Below are positions 24,840 through 37,147 of a DNA stretch of 64,000 nt, one piece after another (position 1 is the first letter of the stretch; each line of letters begins with the position of its first letter). This DNA comes from Panax quinquefolius. Its lineage: Eukaryota > Streptophyta > Magnoliopsida > Apiales > Araliaceae. Under the pieces are notes generated by a model that was given only the letters and a program-made list of their open reading frames with translations, was not told the origin of the DNA and made no database searches. Position numbers and translations under genes: made by a program. The stretch lies in the NCBI GenBank assembly GCA_020205615.1, contig CM035167.1:136290568-136354567 (forward strand), in the 5' to 3' direction.

Positions 24840-25120
24840 TGTATATATGACAATAAACATGATGATGATATAAACATGTATATATATGAATATAAAATGA
24901 CAATAAACAAAAGTTGCATTTAAATAGTTTAGTACATAAACATGACAGTGATATAAACATGTATATATATGAATATAAAATGACAATAAACAAAAGTTGC
25001 ATTTAAATAGTTTAGTACATAAACATGACAGTGATATAAACATGTATATATATGAATATAAAATGACAATAAACAAAAGTTGCATTTAAATAGTTTAGTA
25101 CATAAACATGACAATGATAT
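24840..25120 (-). repeat. 83-bp tandem repeat in the CACTA element
   Basis: About 3.4 copies of an 83-bp unit containing AAACATGTATATATATGAAT (starts near 24872, 24955 and 25038) and AAGTTGCATTTAAATAGTTT. They lie between the transposase 3' end and the second gene. Copies are nearly identical, so the amplification is recent. The minus strand reads as repeated YCHFIFIYIHVYI open frames, which I do not take as protein. Confidence 0.9.
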
Positions 25121-25129
25121 AAAAAATAT

Positions 25130-28100
25130 GTATTGCTAAACATACATTTCATGAGTTCAAGTGTCGATGTACGATTCGAATCATCTTGTATCACGTGTTG
25201 CGATTCATAACCATCATCATCTTCTTGATTACGTAATCGATTCGATCGATAACTCTTCCTCCTCGATGTCGATGTCATCGACACAAGTATTGACTCGGGA
25301 TCTAATTCATGTGGTTCATCTCCACCATCTAATTGGATTACTTCATTGTCATCCTCCACGCTTATTATAGTCGACTATGAAGCATCTCGCTCTTGGTAAA
25401 TCTCCCCATCAACTAATTCTACGATTACGGCGGGAGTATAAATTATAACTTGCCAATCAGTGGCGGTCTATCCCTTTTCTAACGGGACTAGGAGTGTAGT
25501 ATACTTGTCTTTGTTGAGTTGGTAAAACAAACGGTTCGTTGGAGTCGCAGAGACTATGGAGGTCAATATCGACGATTCCATGTGCATCGAACACGTATCC
25601 CTTTTTCCGAATCAAACCAACGGCACTTGAACAAGTGAATATGACCCCGTCGTGCCCTTGTATGATAACTCTCGATTTCCTCCAACTCCCCATAAAAGGC
25701 ACGACCAAGCTCATTGTAACAATCTCCTTGGACACACACTCGAGTTCGTTGTTCTTTTCTGCGCCCGTATGCCTTTGTGTGAAATTCACAACCATTTATT
25801 TTGTAACCATTGCGGTGACTTGATCCTTATGCGGTCCCATAGCTAGGACTTGTACATTAGCCGGAATCGTTGATCCCTCAGTCAAAGCCTACAAAAACTC
25901 CATCTTATTAAATGAAGTCATAGTTAACATATGGAGTATATATATATATATATATATACACACTACGTCTTAAAAATTGAACTTACTTTGTCCTTTAGCC
26001 AAAGTGCAAAGTTTTTATCCCGATTGATTTGAATATCTTTATCAGTTATGTCGACATGCTTCACTTTTAACTCGTCATCGTATAATCTATACCATGTTAT
26101 AAACATTAACATATTGGAATAAATTTTCAACTTAAAAGATAAAATATCAAGTTTACATGTGTACCTCACAAATTAAATCAATCTCCTCCATGATTGAGAA
26201 GAATGTAAGTATATGCGGCATGTAATTCTTGCTCGAGAGGAATATCGCTTCCCTTTTCCATAAGCGCGGCCCGATAGACCAAATCTGAGAGAATCACCAT
26301 TTAGTTCAACATTTCCCCATCATCATGTCTCGATACTCGATTGGCCTTTGTCAAGACTTCGTCCGGAAAATAGTCTGAGACAAACGTAGATATCTCATCA
26401 AAACTGTATGCCTCGCATATCGACCCCTCGACATAAGCTCTATTCTTCACCTTCCTCTTAAGGTTTCCCATCACCCTCTCGAAAGGGTACATCCATCTAT
26501 ATTGAACTGGACCCCCAACACGAGCTTCATAGGGAAGATGGATTTGCAAATGCTCCATGGAGTCAAAAAAACCAGGTGGGAATATTTTTCCGGTTTACGT
26601 GATCTCTATGATGTTCTTCTCAAGTACAAACATGTCCTTCTCATTCAATGATTTTGAACACAAGTCTTTGAAGAAAGCGACTAAGATCCGTCAAGCATCC
26701 CATATTGGTTTATCAAGCGGATCCCGAAATGCTATAGGCATGAGTCTCTCCATGAACACATGATGCGGTCATGACTCTTCATCCTTGCAATTTCCACCGT
26801 AACACACCTTACAATGTTTGGCGCATATCCATCTGGTAGTTTGAGAGACTTAACCCATGTGCACACATCTTGACTTGCTTTTTGGACAATGTGTACCTTG
26901 CATGCGGTTTGACAATCTTACCATTAGGAGATTCATAAAGTTCTAATCCGGGACGCCTTACAAATATCTTTCATGTCCAAACGTGCCTTATCGTTATCTT
27001 TTTTGTCTTCCCCGTAACATTTATCACGGTGTTAAACACATTGTCAAACACATTCTTCTCAATATGCATCACATCTAGATTATGATGAATCAAATTTGTA
27101 GACCCGATAAGGCAATTCCCAAAAGATGCTTCTCCGAACCCGGTTATGAGATTCACCAAACCCATTGATTATGTTTGTCGCATCAACCTTACCAAATGGG
27201 ATAACCGGCAATCTCATCACATGATCTCGCATCTCCGTTCCCGACAATCGCGGTGCAGGCATATCATTATCTACTTTCCCTTTCCTGAAGTGTTCTCTAT
27301 TTCTTGAAATGGGTGATCTACCTAGTAGAAACAAGCGATGACGGTCAAACCAATAAGGCTTTCGACCTTTTGATAGATTAAACGACTTTGTATGCTCCAT
27401 ACAATATGGACAAACCAACTTCCCGTGTGTACTCCATCCAAATTAACATACCATAAAATTTGGGAAGTCACTTATAGTCCACATAACCACGCCTTAAGGT
27501 TGAAATTTATTTTCGTTGCAACATCCCAAGTCATGTACTCCATCCTCCCACAATACCTTTAACTCGCCTATAAGAGGTCTCAAGTAAACATCTAAGTTCT
27601 TTCCGGGACTCTTAGGACCGGGAATCACGAGTGAAAAAATAAATATGGTTGTTTCATACACATCCAGGAGGCAAGTTATGCGGAGATAACAATCACGAAC
27701 CAACATGAGTGCGGAACAATTTGAGTGGCCAAACAGTTGAAACCATCGATGGACAATCCAAGCCTCACATTTCTAGGTTCCAATGCAAATTCGGGATGTG
27801 CTAAGTTGAAATCTTTCCAAGCACCTTACATCTGCGGGATGATTTAGTTCTCCATCTTTAGTTGGAGATTTCGCATACCAACTCATATGTTTAATGATCT
27901 TGAAGACATGTACAATCTTTTTAGTCGATGTGTTATTGGAAAATACCTTAGAATCTTAAGCGGTATACTTGATTTTTTGTAGTCACACCCTCTTTATTAG
28001 GCCTAAACCGATCATGACCGCAAAAGCGTGCACCTTGTCATCTGTTCATTTTCCTTATAAAACAACATGCGATCGTTGGGACATGCATCGATCTTTTTGG

Positions 28101-28737
28101 TATCCAAGACCCAACTTCTTCACCATTTTCTTACAAAAGTAATAGTTACCGGTAATTTCTCACCGTCGAGGGCAACATACTCTTAATTGCCTTGAAGAGC
28201 GACTCAAAACACTCATGGCTCATGTTGTGATCGGCCTTGATGTTAAGTAATGTCGCCACTGCGAGACAATGTAGTGTGTTTGGTGCAACCATGCCACAAT
28301 GGCTTCTTACCCTCGTCTAACAACTTAAAAAGTCTTTGGCATCGAATTCATAGGTTGCTCTCTTGCCTTGCTCCCAATCAAAATCGGCCTGATATCATGG
28401 ACCATTTCATTCATAATGATGAGTACTCTTTGCGGTTGTGTTGTTGTGTGATGATGCCATCATCTCTTCTCTGCCCATGTGCCCACCGGCATTCTTCGTA
28501 ATTTCTCATGAACCCAGAAACAAGTAAATGATAGTTTACCATGTCTCTGTCCATATAATTTACATTCTTACACTTTAAACATGGACATCGTATCTGCGAC
28601 TTACCATTCATACATTCTTGGTGACTATACGCATACTCTAAAAACACTTGGCAACCAGCTCTAAATTCAACTGTAGCACCTATCTGGGCACTTGACTTTC
28701 GTCGTGCCATCCAACTACGGTCTGAATAGAGGTCCAT
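25130..28737 (-). pseudogene. CACTA transposase (TNPD / Transposase_21 type), degenerate
   Basis: Read leftward, the order fits plant CACTA transposases. A start at 28737 (MDLYSDRSWM) is followed by the transposase-associated zinc motif CPCLKCKN and HLLVSGF. A first Transposase_21 part follows, with FKLLDEGKKPLWHGCTKHT and KKIDACPNDRMLFYKENEQ (about 28350-28030). PGPKSPGKNLDVYLRPL lies near 27600, MVCPYCMEHTKSFNLSKGRK near 27400 and HNLDVMHIEKNVFDNVFN near 27050. Next comes the DUF4218 motif HLPYEARVGGPVQYRWMYP (near 26520), then VKHVDITDKDIQINRDKNF (near 26020) and a DUF4216-like tail with EPFVLPTQQRQVYYTP (near 25500). At least eight frame changes and several stops break it, so it is not translatable as given. 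The protein would cut and join the element's ends. Confidence 0.85.
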
Positions 28738-28759
28738 GATTCCACGGTACCTACTACAG

Positions 28760-28960
28760 ACAACATTATAAATGTTAACATATGACTTGAGCATACTTAT
28801 AACCATATGACTTGAGCATACTTGTAAGCATGCATATGATTAACATTTAAGCATACTTCTAAGCATATAACTTAAGCATACTTGTAACCATATGACTTGA
28901 GCATACTTGTAAGCATATGATTAACATTTAAGCATACTTGTAAGCATATGACTTGAGATC
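28760..28960. repeat. Short tandem repeat upstream of the CACTA transposase
   Basis: Imperfect units around CATATGACTTGAGCATACTTGTAA and ATTAACATTTAAGCATACTT repeat five to six times just upstream of the transposase start. They may be leader or promoter sequence; no function is visible. Confidence 0.7.
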
Positions 28961-30959
28961 ATATGACTTAACGAATGAATGCAAATTAAAGCAGTATGAG
29001 AAACTTTAAATGTTATTAAATTTAGTATGAGAAACTAAGTAAATGCTACTTAGTTTAATAGTTATATTATATCATGTTATTTTATTTTAATTTGTTTTAA
29101 ATTTGTTTTTATTGTTTATCGTAAGTGAATCGTAAGGTATTTTCATTCATGCTAGCTTTATATCGAGTTTGCTAACTCATTTATCCAACTTTTGAGTATC
29201 TTGGAGATTCATTCATGTCAACTAGTGTGCTTTAAGGCGCTAACATGTTTTAAGATTATACCCCTCACGGTCCCTTTCTATAATCTTTTATGTTTTGGGA
29301 TAGTCACAACATGATTGAGCAATTTATAGCTTTTATAACATTTTATAGCTTTATTCTTGTATACATAAGTGTTAAATACCCTTGTTTTTTATTATAGCCA
29401 AAAAGTCTCTTTATTGACTAAGTGTGTCTAGTTACCTTCTCTGTTGCACTAACGGTTCCTTAAGATTGTCTATTTTTGGCTTAATGACCCCTAATAGCTT
29501 AACATGCTAACAACCAAGCTTGGCTTGGCCCTGTGAGGCTTAGGCTAAGCTTGGCGTAGCCTCGTGTAACCTCATGACCCCAAGCCCAACCATCATCTCT
29601 AACATCCCTTAATAGGCTCTAGTGGATCACCAATAGGCTCGTTAATAGTATAAATGTTACATGACTACCCGACCAATAAAAAAATTTCGCCGAGTCTCCC
29701 CATAATATGGATTAGCCACATACATGCGATGGCATGTATATCTGATCATTTCTAGGCACCCAAGACACAAACCAAGAGTCCACATAGAGCGATCTTGCAT
29801 AAGTATAAGTAATGTGAAGAAAAGCCTAACTATTACCCATAGGCGATCTTGAATAAGTATAGTTCTCATATAGGCATAGATTTGACTATAATTTCATAAA
29901 TTGATCCACATGTAGGCAAAAAGAAACCTTTAGGCATTCAAACAACTTTAAAATTATGATAATAAAAGGTACTTTAGGCATGATTAAGTACTAAATTATA
30001 ATAATAAATCCCCAAGCCTTCCATTATAAATATTATTACATCAAATAATTGTTATAAATATCAATACCTATAATATGATGGCTATACAAATTGACCGAAA
30101 ATAAAAGAAGAAATAGAAAGCAAACAAACTTCTTGACGTAGAGTCTCGGTGATAAACTGTTGTGTTGAGGATACACTTTTTGAAAGCCCCTTCCTAGAAC
30201 CTCTTTATCTCGCAAATTACATCACATAAATCAGTTGACGTTATAATGCGGTTGACTCAACTAAATCATGATGAACACGTAATGATAATATCGAAAATGA
30301 TAACAATTGAAAAGTTTCATTGAACAATACCACGAGATTCCTAATCGCTAAAATATTCCCAATGCTTCCTTCCAATATCTATTTGAACAATACCACGAAA
30401 TCAAACTATTCCAATCTAGCATACATATCAATCAAAACATTACCAATAAGCTAATTTCTATATATAGGAACAAATAACACAATCAATGAAACCAATTCCA
30501 TAACATCCTATTTAATTTCCAAGCTGATTAATTAGAGCAACCCCAATTCATATCTAAGTCGAACAAACCAAAAGTTCAAGCACCAATAATAACAAAATGA
30601 AAAAAAAAAAATAGGCTATGTTTCATAATAACGGTTTATTTTATAAATTTTAAAATAAACTTTAATTAGTTCATTGTCATTAGTTGCCTTTTAATCTTAA
30701 TTAAGGCATATTCATTTTTGATTTAGGGTTTGTCTAAACCACATTCAATTAACAAATTAACAAGGTTTCTAGTAGATTTTAAGTGGGTTACCTTTGTAGA
30801 AGCGCGGTGGCGGTGGTAGGAGGCGGCGGCGGCGGCGCAAGCGAACTCTTCTTCTTCTTCTCCTTCTTCTCTTCTCCCTTCTCCCTCTCTTCTCCTTTTC
30901 TCCTTTTCTCTGCGTTACGTATCGGCGAATCTTTGAGTCTTGATAACATTTAGTTTGAT
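28961..30959. other. CACTA promoter-side spacer, no gene seen
   Basis: AT-rich. It contains a copy of about 85 bp (29694-29778) of a segment at 24454-24537 (shared words GTCTCCCC and TTTCTAGGCACCCAAGACA). At 30790-30930 there are low-complexity GGCGGC and TTCTTC runs that read as poly-Arg/Lys/Glu on the minus strand, which I do not count as a gene. Confidence 0.5.
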
Positions 30960-31266
30960 CAATGATCATTATCGGCGACCGCGTCGCGATCGCCGATTTT
31001 TAATAACATGGACTTATCGGCTGACCGCGTCGATCGGCCGATTTCAATGGTCGCAAAAAAATTGGCGCCAACATTTCCAACCAAAATTTTGGTGGCAAAT
31101 TTATATAGCGGTTGATCGATCAATGATCGCGATCGGTCATTGTTAAAACATTAGCGACTAGATTACGTTTGATCATGAGGATATGATGGTCATTGTGACT
31201 AATATCAGCGACCGATGGTGTGGTCGCTGATATTGTTGGTCGCTGATAGACCTTTTTCTTGTAGTG
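30960..31266. repeat. CACTA right terminus and subterminal repeats
   Basis: Copies of ATCGGCGACC, GATCGGCCGAT and TATCAGCGACC occur in both orientations. They include a 13-bp inverted pair AATATCAGCGACC / GGTCGCTGATATT at 31201-31234 around an 8-bp centre. The same motifs occur at the left end. This side would hold the transposase promoter. Confidence 0.75.
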
Positions 31267-32312
31267 TCTTTATTATACCCAGTTGGTTAAAACTTTGACT
31301 TCTATACTCCATGAAATTAGTAGAATATCCTTGATATTTGCGTTTCATCCAGTATCTTTTCATGGAAATATTCTTCTGATCATTCTTGAATTTTACTCTA
31401 CAAAACAGTATCATGTTGACAATTTGGATGTTAATAATTCCTGGATAAAATAATTCTTGAACTTGTTTTATTGAATTCTTATATCATTGTCATCATCCTC
31501 ATGTTTATATTATGTTGAAAGTCATCTGTGGCTTCAGAGTGCGTAGATGGACTTGGTATGATTATGACCGAGAGACTATTCTGTGTAATCATGACCGTAA
31601 TGTTACAAATGATGTGATAAAATCCTCGGTGTGGTCAGTAGTCCATTGATGGACAATTGATGGCATGATCATGACCATTAATGAATACACAACTATTCTT
31701 GGCCCGTAGTGCATGAATAATTGTGGTCGTGATACTAAAGAATATCCTCGGCAGTAGTGTGCGGGGTGATTCGATGATGTGGAATATTTATTAAAGTCGA
31801 GTCTCTATATAACAAATAATGAAAAACCTTTTAAATCATAAAAGATAGTAGATTTTATTTTCTATTTGACTCTTTTAATGGATTCTTTGGTTCACTGTAG
31901 TTAAACTTGATGTTCATTATATTTTATCGGTTTAACAACTTTTGTGAGCTAATGATAATTTATTCTCGCATTATCTTAGTCATAATATTTCTTCTTGAGC
32001 TAGTTGAGCTCACCCTTTCTTTCACTTTTTCTCTTGTGAAATGAGAATATAGCCGGACGACGCCGGGATCGGAGTAATGGTCCGAGAGGATAGCATTAGT
32101 AGTCCTCACTATCTTTGTGAAATAGTGTGATAATAATTGTAATGAGGACTCCTTTTGAGTTTGTATAATATCTAGTAGACAATATTTGTATTTAAACTCA
32201 CGCTTTATGTCGTATTGTACCACGACGCTTATATTAGTAAGTTGTATTTAAATTACATACCATGTATCGACTACCCAAGATGGGTGATGTATACCTAATT
32301 TTGGGGCGCCAC
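31267..32312 (+). repeat. 5' LTR of element 2, right part
   Basis: It begins with the second TCT copy and continues TTATTATACCCAGTTGGTTA as in intact LTRs, ending TTTTGGGGCGCCAC before the primer-binding site. Confidence 0.87.
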
Positions 32313-32314
32313 GG

Positions 32315-32327
32315 TTGGTATCGAGCT
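32315..32327 (+). promoter_or_regulatory. Primer-binding site of element 2
   Basis: TTGGTATCGAGCT follows the LTR end. It matches the initiator-Met-tRNA type (TGGTATCAGAGC) apart from a change in the AGA part. The downstream leader matches that of element 1 (CCTTCGCTAGTATGACCTAC). Confidence 0.7.
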
Positions 32328-32489
32328 AGGGAGATATGATCCTGGCTAAGATGTGAGAATAGTACTAGGAGTGTAGAGACGGGAATACCTTCGCTAGTAT
32401 GACCTACCTAAGTTTATGTGCTATATTTTATTTGGTCGGTCGAATATAGAGATAATTTGTTACATGTCAATTAACCTTTTGTTTTGTGG

Positions 32490-35400
32490 CGATGTCTGAA
32501 AATGACATCCGAGAATGTTGAGAATAGCAATGAGAGCCTGAGCGATCGTTGATTCACAACATATCAATAATCGAGATAATGTGCATCGTGAAGGTGACAA
32601 TCCTCATGCAAACAACAACACCGACCAAATGATGAATGATCAAATGTTCGGAGGCTTTATGCAATTTATGCAACAAAGAAAGCGAGCTCTCATCCAAAAA
32701 CGTAGGTGGAAATACGGAAAATTCTCGGTGGTCACCGCTAAACAATTCAAGGAGCTGGGACCACCGGAGTTTAAGGGAGAGCCAAAACCACTTCTGGAGG
32801 AAGCATGGATAAAGTAGATTACCAAGATATTTGATGTCTTGGGATGCTCCGAGGAGCAAAAGGTTCCTTTCACGCTTTTATGTTACGCTGCGGAGAGGCG
32901 ATTCTTGGTGGGAATCGGTAAAACGTACTCAACTTCTTTGTCTTCAAGATATCTTGGGAGAAGTTCCAGAGTCGTTTCAACTACAAATACTTTCCCAAAG
33001 TATTCGCCATATGAAGGAGGTGGAATTTATCAAGTTGGAACAAAATAATATGACCGTGTAATCGCATACGAGGCAAAATTTGCGCGAGTTATCACGGTTT
33101 CGCCCCCCACTGGTGGATAATGAAGAGAATGGCGCGAATGTTTTTAAGAGGTTTGAAGCGGAGATACGTCAATATCTTATTTCTCATAAACCGTGTTTGT
33201 ATTTAGATGTTGTAAATAGGGCTCGATTAGTGGAAGCGCGATAACGAGTCAACGCAACTAAAAAGAGTGGCCGGCAAAATTATAATACCAAATGAGAGTA
33301 GTCATCGGCGGTGACAACAAGCGTGGAGGGAATCAACAGCCGAGCATGGTAACCACTTCCGGTGGTAATCGTACCAAAATAATAAGAATGGACATTTCAA
33401 GAAAAGGAGATTCAACAATGATGGAAAGACGTCAAAGACCAAAGACCCGTTGTTAAGGAAGGAGAAAGACCACCTATCATATGCTTCAAATGCGGAGAGA
33501 GGGACACATCGATTCGAATCTGCTGCGCCGTGCCGTCAAAGCATGTTATAATTGTGGAAGAGAGGTCACTTAGCTCGATTTTGTCGCTTATCGAAAACAA
33601 ATTCAACTAGGATGGAGGCACCAAAGGCCGCTCGGAAAAGTCAAAACCAGTGGTCAAGGGAGAGAGTTTGTTGTGACCTCCCGAGAGCAAGGAACCGAGA
33701 ATGAGGTCATCACGGGTAAGCTTATCATAAACTCTAATGAAGTCTATACTTTATTTGATACCTGCTCTACCCATTCTTTTATTTCTCCTACTTGCGCTCA
33801 TCGATTAAATTTGACTCAGGAGAAATTAGACTTTGACTTATCTGTGGAAACTCCGTTGGGAGAAACCTTCATTACATCCATCGCTTATAAGTCTTGTTTG
33901 GTTCAAATCGGTACCTTCACATTACCTCGTCGATCTTATTTCATTAAAAATACTTGCATTTGGCGTGATTCTAGGGATTGATTGGTTAACTACTTATCAT
34001 GCAAAAATTGATTGTTTTCGTAAGGTTGTTAGCTTTCATATTCCTAATCAACCTATTATGCGAATTCAAACGACCAAACCATTAAAATCAATCACGGTCA
34101 TCTCAAGCCATAAAGCTATTCGTTTATTGAAAAGCGGATGTCGAGCTTTCTTAGCTCATGTCACGATTTAAACAAAAACACGCCGCTTTTGAGCGATATT
34201 TTTATTGTTAATAAATTTCTGACGTATTCCCTAATAACTTCGGCCTACCCCGGGCGTGAAATTGAATTTTGTATCAACCTTGAACCCAATCTAAAACCTA
34301 TTTCCAAAGCCCCATATCGAATGGCTCTATTGAACTTCGTGAGTTAAAGACCCAACTGCAGAAATTGTTAGATATTGGCTTTATTCGTCCTAGTACTTCT
34401 CCTTGGGGTGCTCCTGTTACATTCGTGAAGAAGAAAGATGGGAGTATCGACTTTGTATTGATTATCGGGAGTTGAATCATGTCACCATCAAAATAGGTAT
34501 CCATTGCCACGTATTGATGACTGTTTGACCCGGTTGTAAGAGCCAAATTCTTTTCAAAGATTGATCTTCGCTCGGATATCACCAATTGAAGATTAGAACC
34601 ACGACATTCCAAAGACGGCTTTGTAACTCGATGCGGGCATTATGAATTCCTAGTCATGTCCTTTGGATTGACTAATGCTCCTAACCGCCTTCATGGATAT
34701 GATGAACCAAGTATTCAAGGAATATTTAGATCACTTTGTGGTCGTCTTTATTGATGACATCCTTATTTATTCCAAAAGCCGTGAAGATCATGAAAGCAAC
34801 ACTTGAGGTCGACACTCCAAAAGCTTCGTGAATATAAGCTTTATGCCAAGTTGAAGAAATCGAAGTTACGGCTTGAAGAAGTAGCATTCCTTGGGCACGT
34901 GGTATCATCAGTCATGGAATATCTGCTGACCCAAAGAAAGATTAAAGCTATTCAAAGTCGGGAACAACCTAAATCGATGGACAAGCACGTAGCTTTCTCG
35001 GTTTAAATTGGTTATTATCGGAGATTCGTGGAAGGATTTTCTCGAATCGCTACTCCATCGACTCACCGACTCGAAAAGATACAAAGTTCGGTTGGAGCGA
35101 AGAATGTGAGAAGAGTTTTCAAGAACTCAAGAGAGACTTATTTCAAAGACTGCTCGACAATACCATCCAGCTCGGAGGGATTTGTCATCTACAAATGATG
35201 CTTGGGCAAAGGGTTGGGATGTGTTCTCATGGAACATGGAAAAGTTATAGCTTATGCCTCGTGACAACTCAAAGAATATGAGAGGAATTATCCTACTTTC
35301 ATGATCTAGAGTTAGCATTTATTGTCTTCTGCACTTAAAATTTGGAGGCATTACTTGTATGGGGAGAAAGTGGAGATCTTTACGGATCATAAAAGCCTCA

Positions 35401-37120
35401 AATATTTCTTCACTCAAAAGGAACTCAACATGCGACAACGACGTTGGCTTGAACTGCTGAAAGATTATGATCATACCATCCAATACCATCCCGAAAAGCG
35501 AGCGTGGTAGGCGACGCGTTGAGTAGAAGATCATATCACGCAAGTACGAGTGCGTTATTGTCAACGAGCCCCATTTTATGTGACTTGCAAAAGGATGGAG
35601 ATAGAGTTAAAGACTCGAGGGGACGCGTGTGATGATAAGCGAGTATATCTGAGTAGAACCGACTTTAATCGATAAAGTTAAAGTTTTCGAGCTGACACTG
35701 GACACAGGTGATTCGTATGAGGAAGAAAGTGCAAGAAGGTGCTATGCCGAAAGCAAGAATCGATGAAGAAGGAATACTTGAGTCAACTCCGGACTTTGTG
35801 TTCTAACGACCACGATTTAAAGTATAATATCATGATGGAGGCACACAACACACCATTTGCAATCCATCTCAGGGAGTACCAAATGTATCATGATATTCGT
35901 CATACATTTTGGTGGAGCAATATGAAGAGAGAGATACATTTTTATCTCAAGGTGTCTAACTTGTCAACGAAAGTTAAAGCGGAGCATCAAGTATCAAAAG
36001 GTCCATTGCAACCACTTGAAATTCCGAATGGAAGTGGGAGCACATTACCATGGATTTCGTTACCGGTCTTCCTAAGGTTTCTCAAGGCATTGATGCGATT
36101 TAGGTCATTGTTGATAGATTGACCAAGTCTCGCTCATTTCTACCGACACGAGAAACTTATACACTTGAACGTCTTGCTCAGTATGTACATAAACGAGATT
36201 GTAAGACCGCATGGTATGCCGCAGATCCATAGTTTCCGATCGAGACCCAAGATTCACTTCACGATTTTGGGTTAGTTTGCAAAAGTTATGGGCACGGACT
36301 TACGATTTAGCTTTCGGCATATCATCCTCGAGACTGGACGGACGATCGGAGGGGAGGACTATTCAAACTCTTGAAGATCTATTAAGACTCAGTGTCCTTG
36401 ATTTCAAGGGAGTTAGGACAAGTTCTTACCATTGGTGGAGTTTTCCTACAACAACAGCTTATCGCAAGCAAGTATTGGCATGGCTCCATTCGAGCGTTGT
36501 ATGAAAGAAAGTGTCGTTCTCCAGTATGCTGGGATAAGGTGGGTGAAGCAACGTTGTTGGGACCGGAGTTGGTACGTATGACTACGAAAAAGATTCAAAC
36601 GATCCGACAACGTATAAAAACCTCACAAAATCGACAAAGAGTTATCTATTGATCTTCATCGAAAGGACATGGAATTCGATGTAGGAGATCATGTGTTGTT
36701 AAGAGTTTCCCCATGGAAAGGAGTTACAAGATTTGGAAAGAGAGGAAAACTTAATCCTCGATTCATCGGTCCATTTTTAATCCTCGATCGAGTTGGAACT
36801 GTGGCCTATAGACTCGCTTTACCACCAAATATATCTCGTGTTCATAACGCTTTTTCACATATCCATGTTACGTAAATATGTGAAAGACCCGAACCATATT
36901 ATTGAGTTAGAACCGGACGAAATAGCGGAAGATTTGGCGTATGAAGAGGTTCCTGTTCAAATTTTGGATAAGAAGGAACATATTCTACGCTCCAGGTTAT
37001 ATCTCAAGTCAAAGTTTTGTAGAGGAACCACGATGTTGAGGAAATGACTTGGGAGTTAGAATCAAATGAAATCAAGGTATCCTTACCTCTTCGACATACC
37101 AGTATCGTACCACTAATTTC
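32490..37120 (+). pseudogene. Ty3/gypsy gag-pol polyprotein, degenerate
   Basis: Gag: PPEFKGEPKPLLEEAWIK then a TAG, and after shifts FPESFQLQ-like sequence (32580-33250). Zinc knuckles: CFKCGE and CYNCGRE (33478-33560). Protease: LFDTCSTHSFISPTCAHRLN (33748-33807), where the family has DTG, then [36 protein letters not shown], the catalytic FIDD at 34747-34758, and FLGHVVSS. RNase [21 protein letters not shown] near 35370. Integrase: an HHCC region (35840-35990), WISLPVF-like sequence for MDFVTGLP, SDRDPRFTSRFW (36237-36272), DGRSEGRTIQTLED, then MEFDVGDHVLLRVSPWKGVT. The chromodomain-like end has VKVL-stop-RNHDVEEMTWELES. About a dozen frameshifts and stops are present. In life it would copy and insert the element; here it is dead, or the errors are technical. 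Confidence 0.88.
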
Positions 37121-37136
37121 GAGGGCGAAATTTCAT

Positions 37137-37147
37137 AAGAAGGGAGG
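37137..37147 (+). promoter_or_regulatory. Polypurine tract of element 2
   Basis: AAGAAGGGAGG lies immediately before TTGTAAGACCC of the 3' LTR, identical to that of element 1. Confidence 0.82.

Larger units (their letters stand above)
22409..31266 (-). mobile_element. CACTA (En/Spm-type) transposon, 8858 bp
   Basis: The left end is CACTACAATAAAAAAAACT and the right end reads CTTTTTCTTGTAGTG, whose complement is CACTACAAGAAAAAG. The element is flanked by the 3-bp target duplication TCT (22406-22408 and 31267-31269). Removing it restores the LTR word CCATTCTTTATTATACCC seen in other copies. Genes run leftward, so the promoter end is on the right. It holds a TNPD-type transposase, a candidate second gene and subterminal repeats. 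All reading frames are interrupted. Confidence 0.95.

Noticed and set aside
30769..30969. Arg/Lys/Glu-rich minus-strand frame in the CACTA element
   Set aside because: It is a translation of simple TTC and GGC runs, not a conserved protein.
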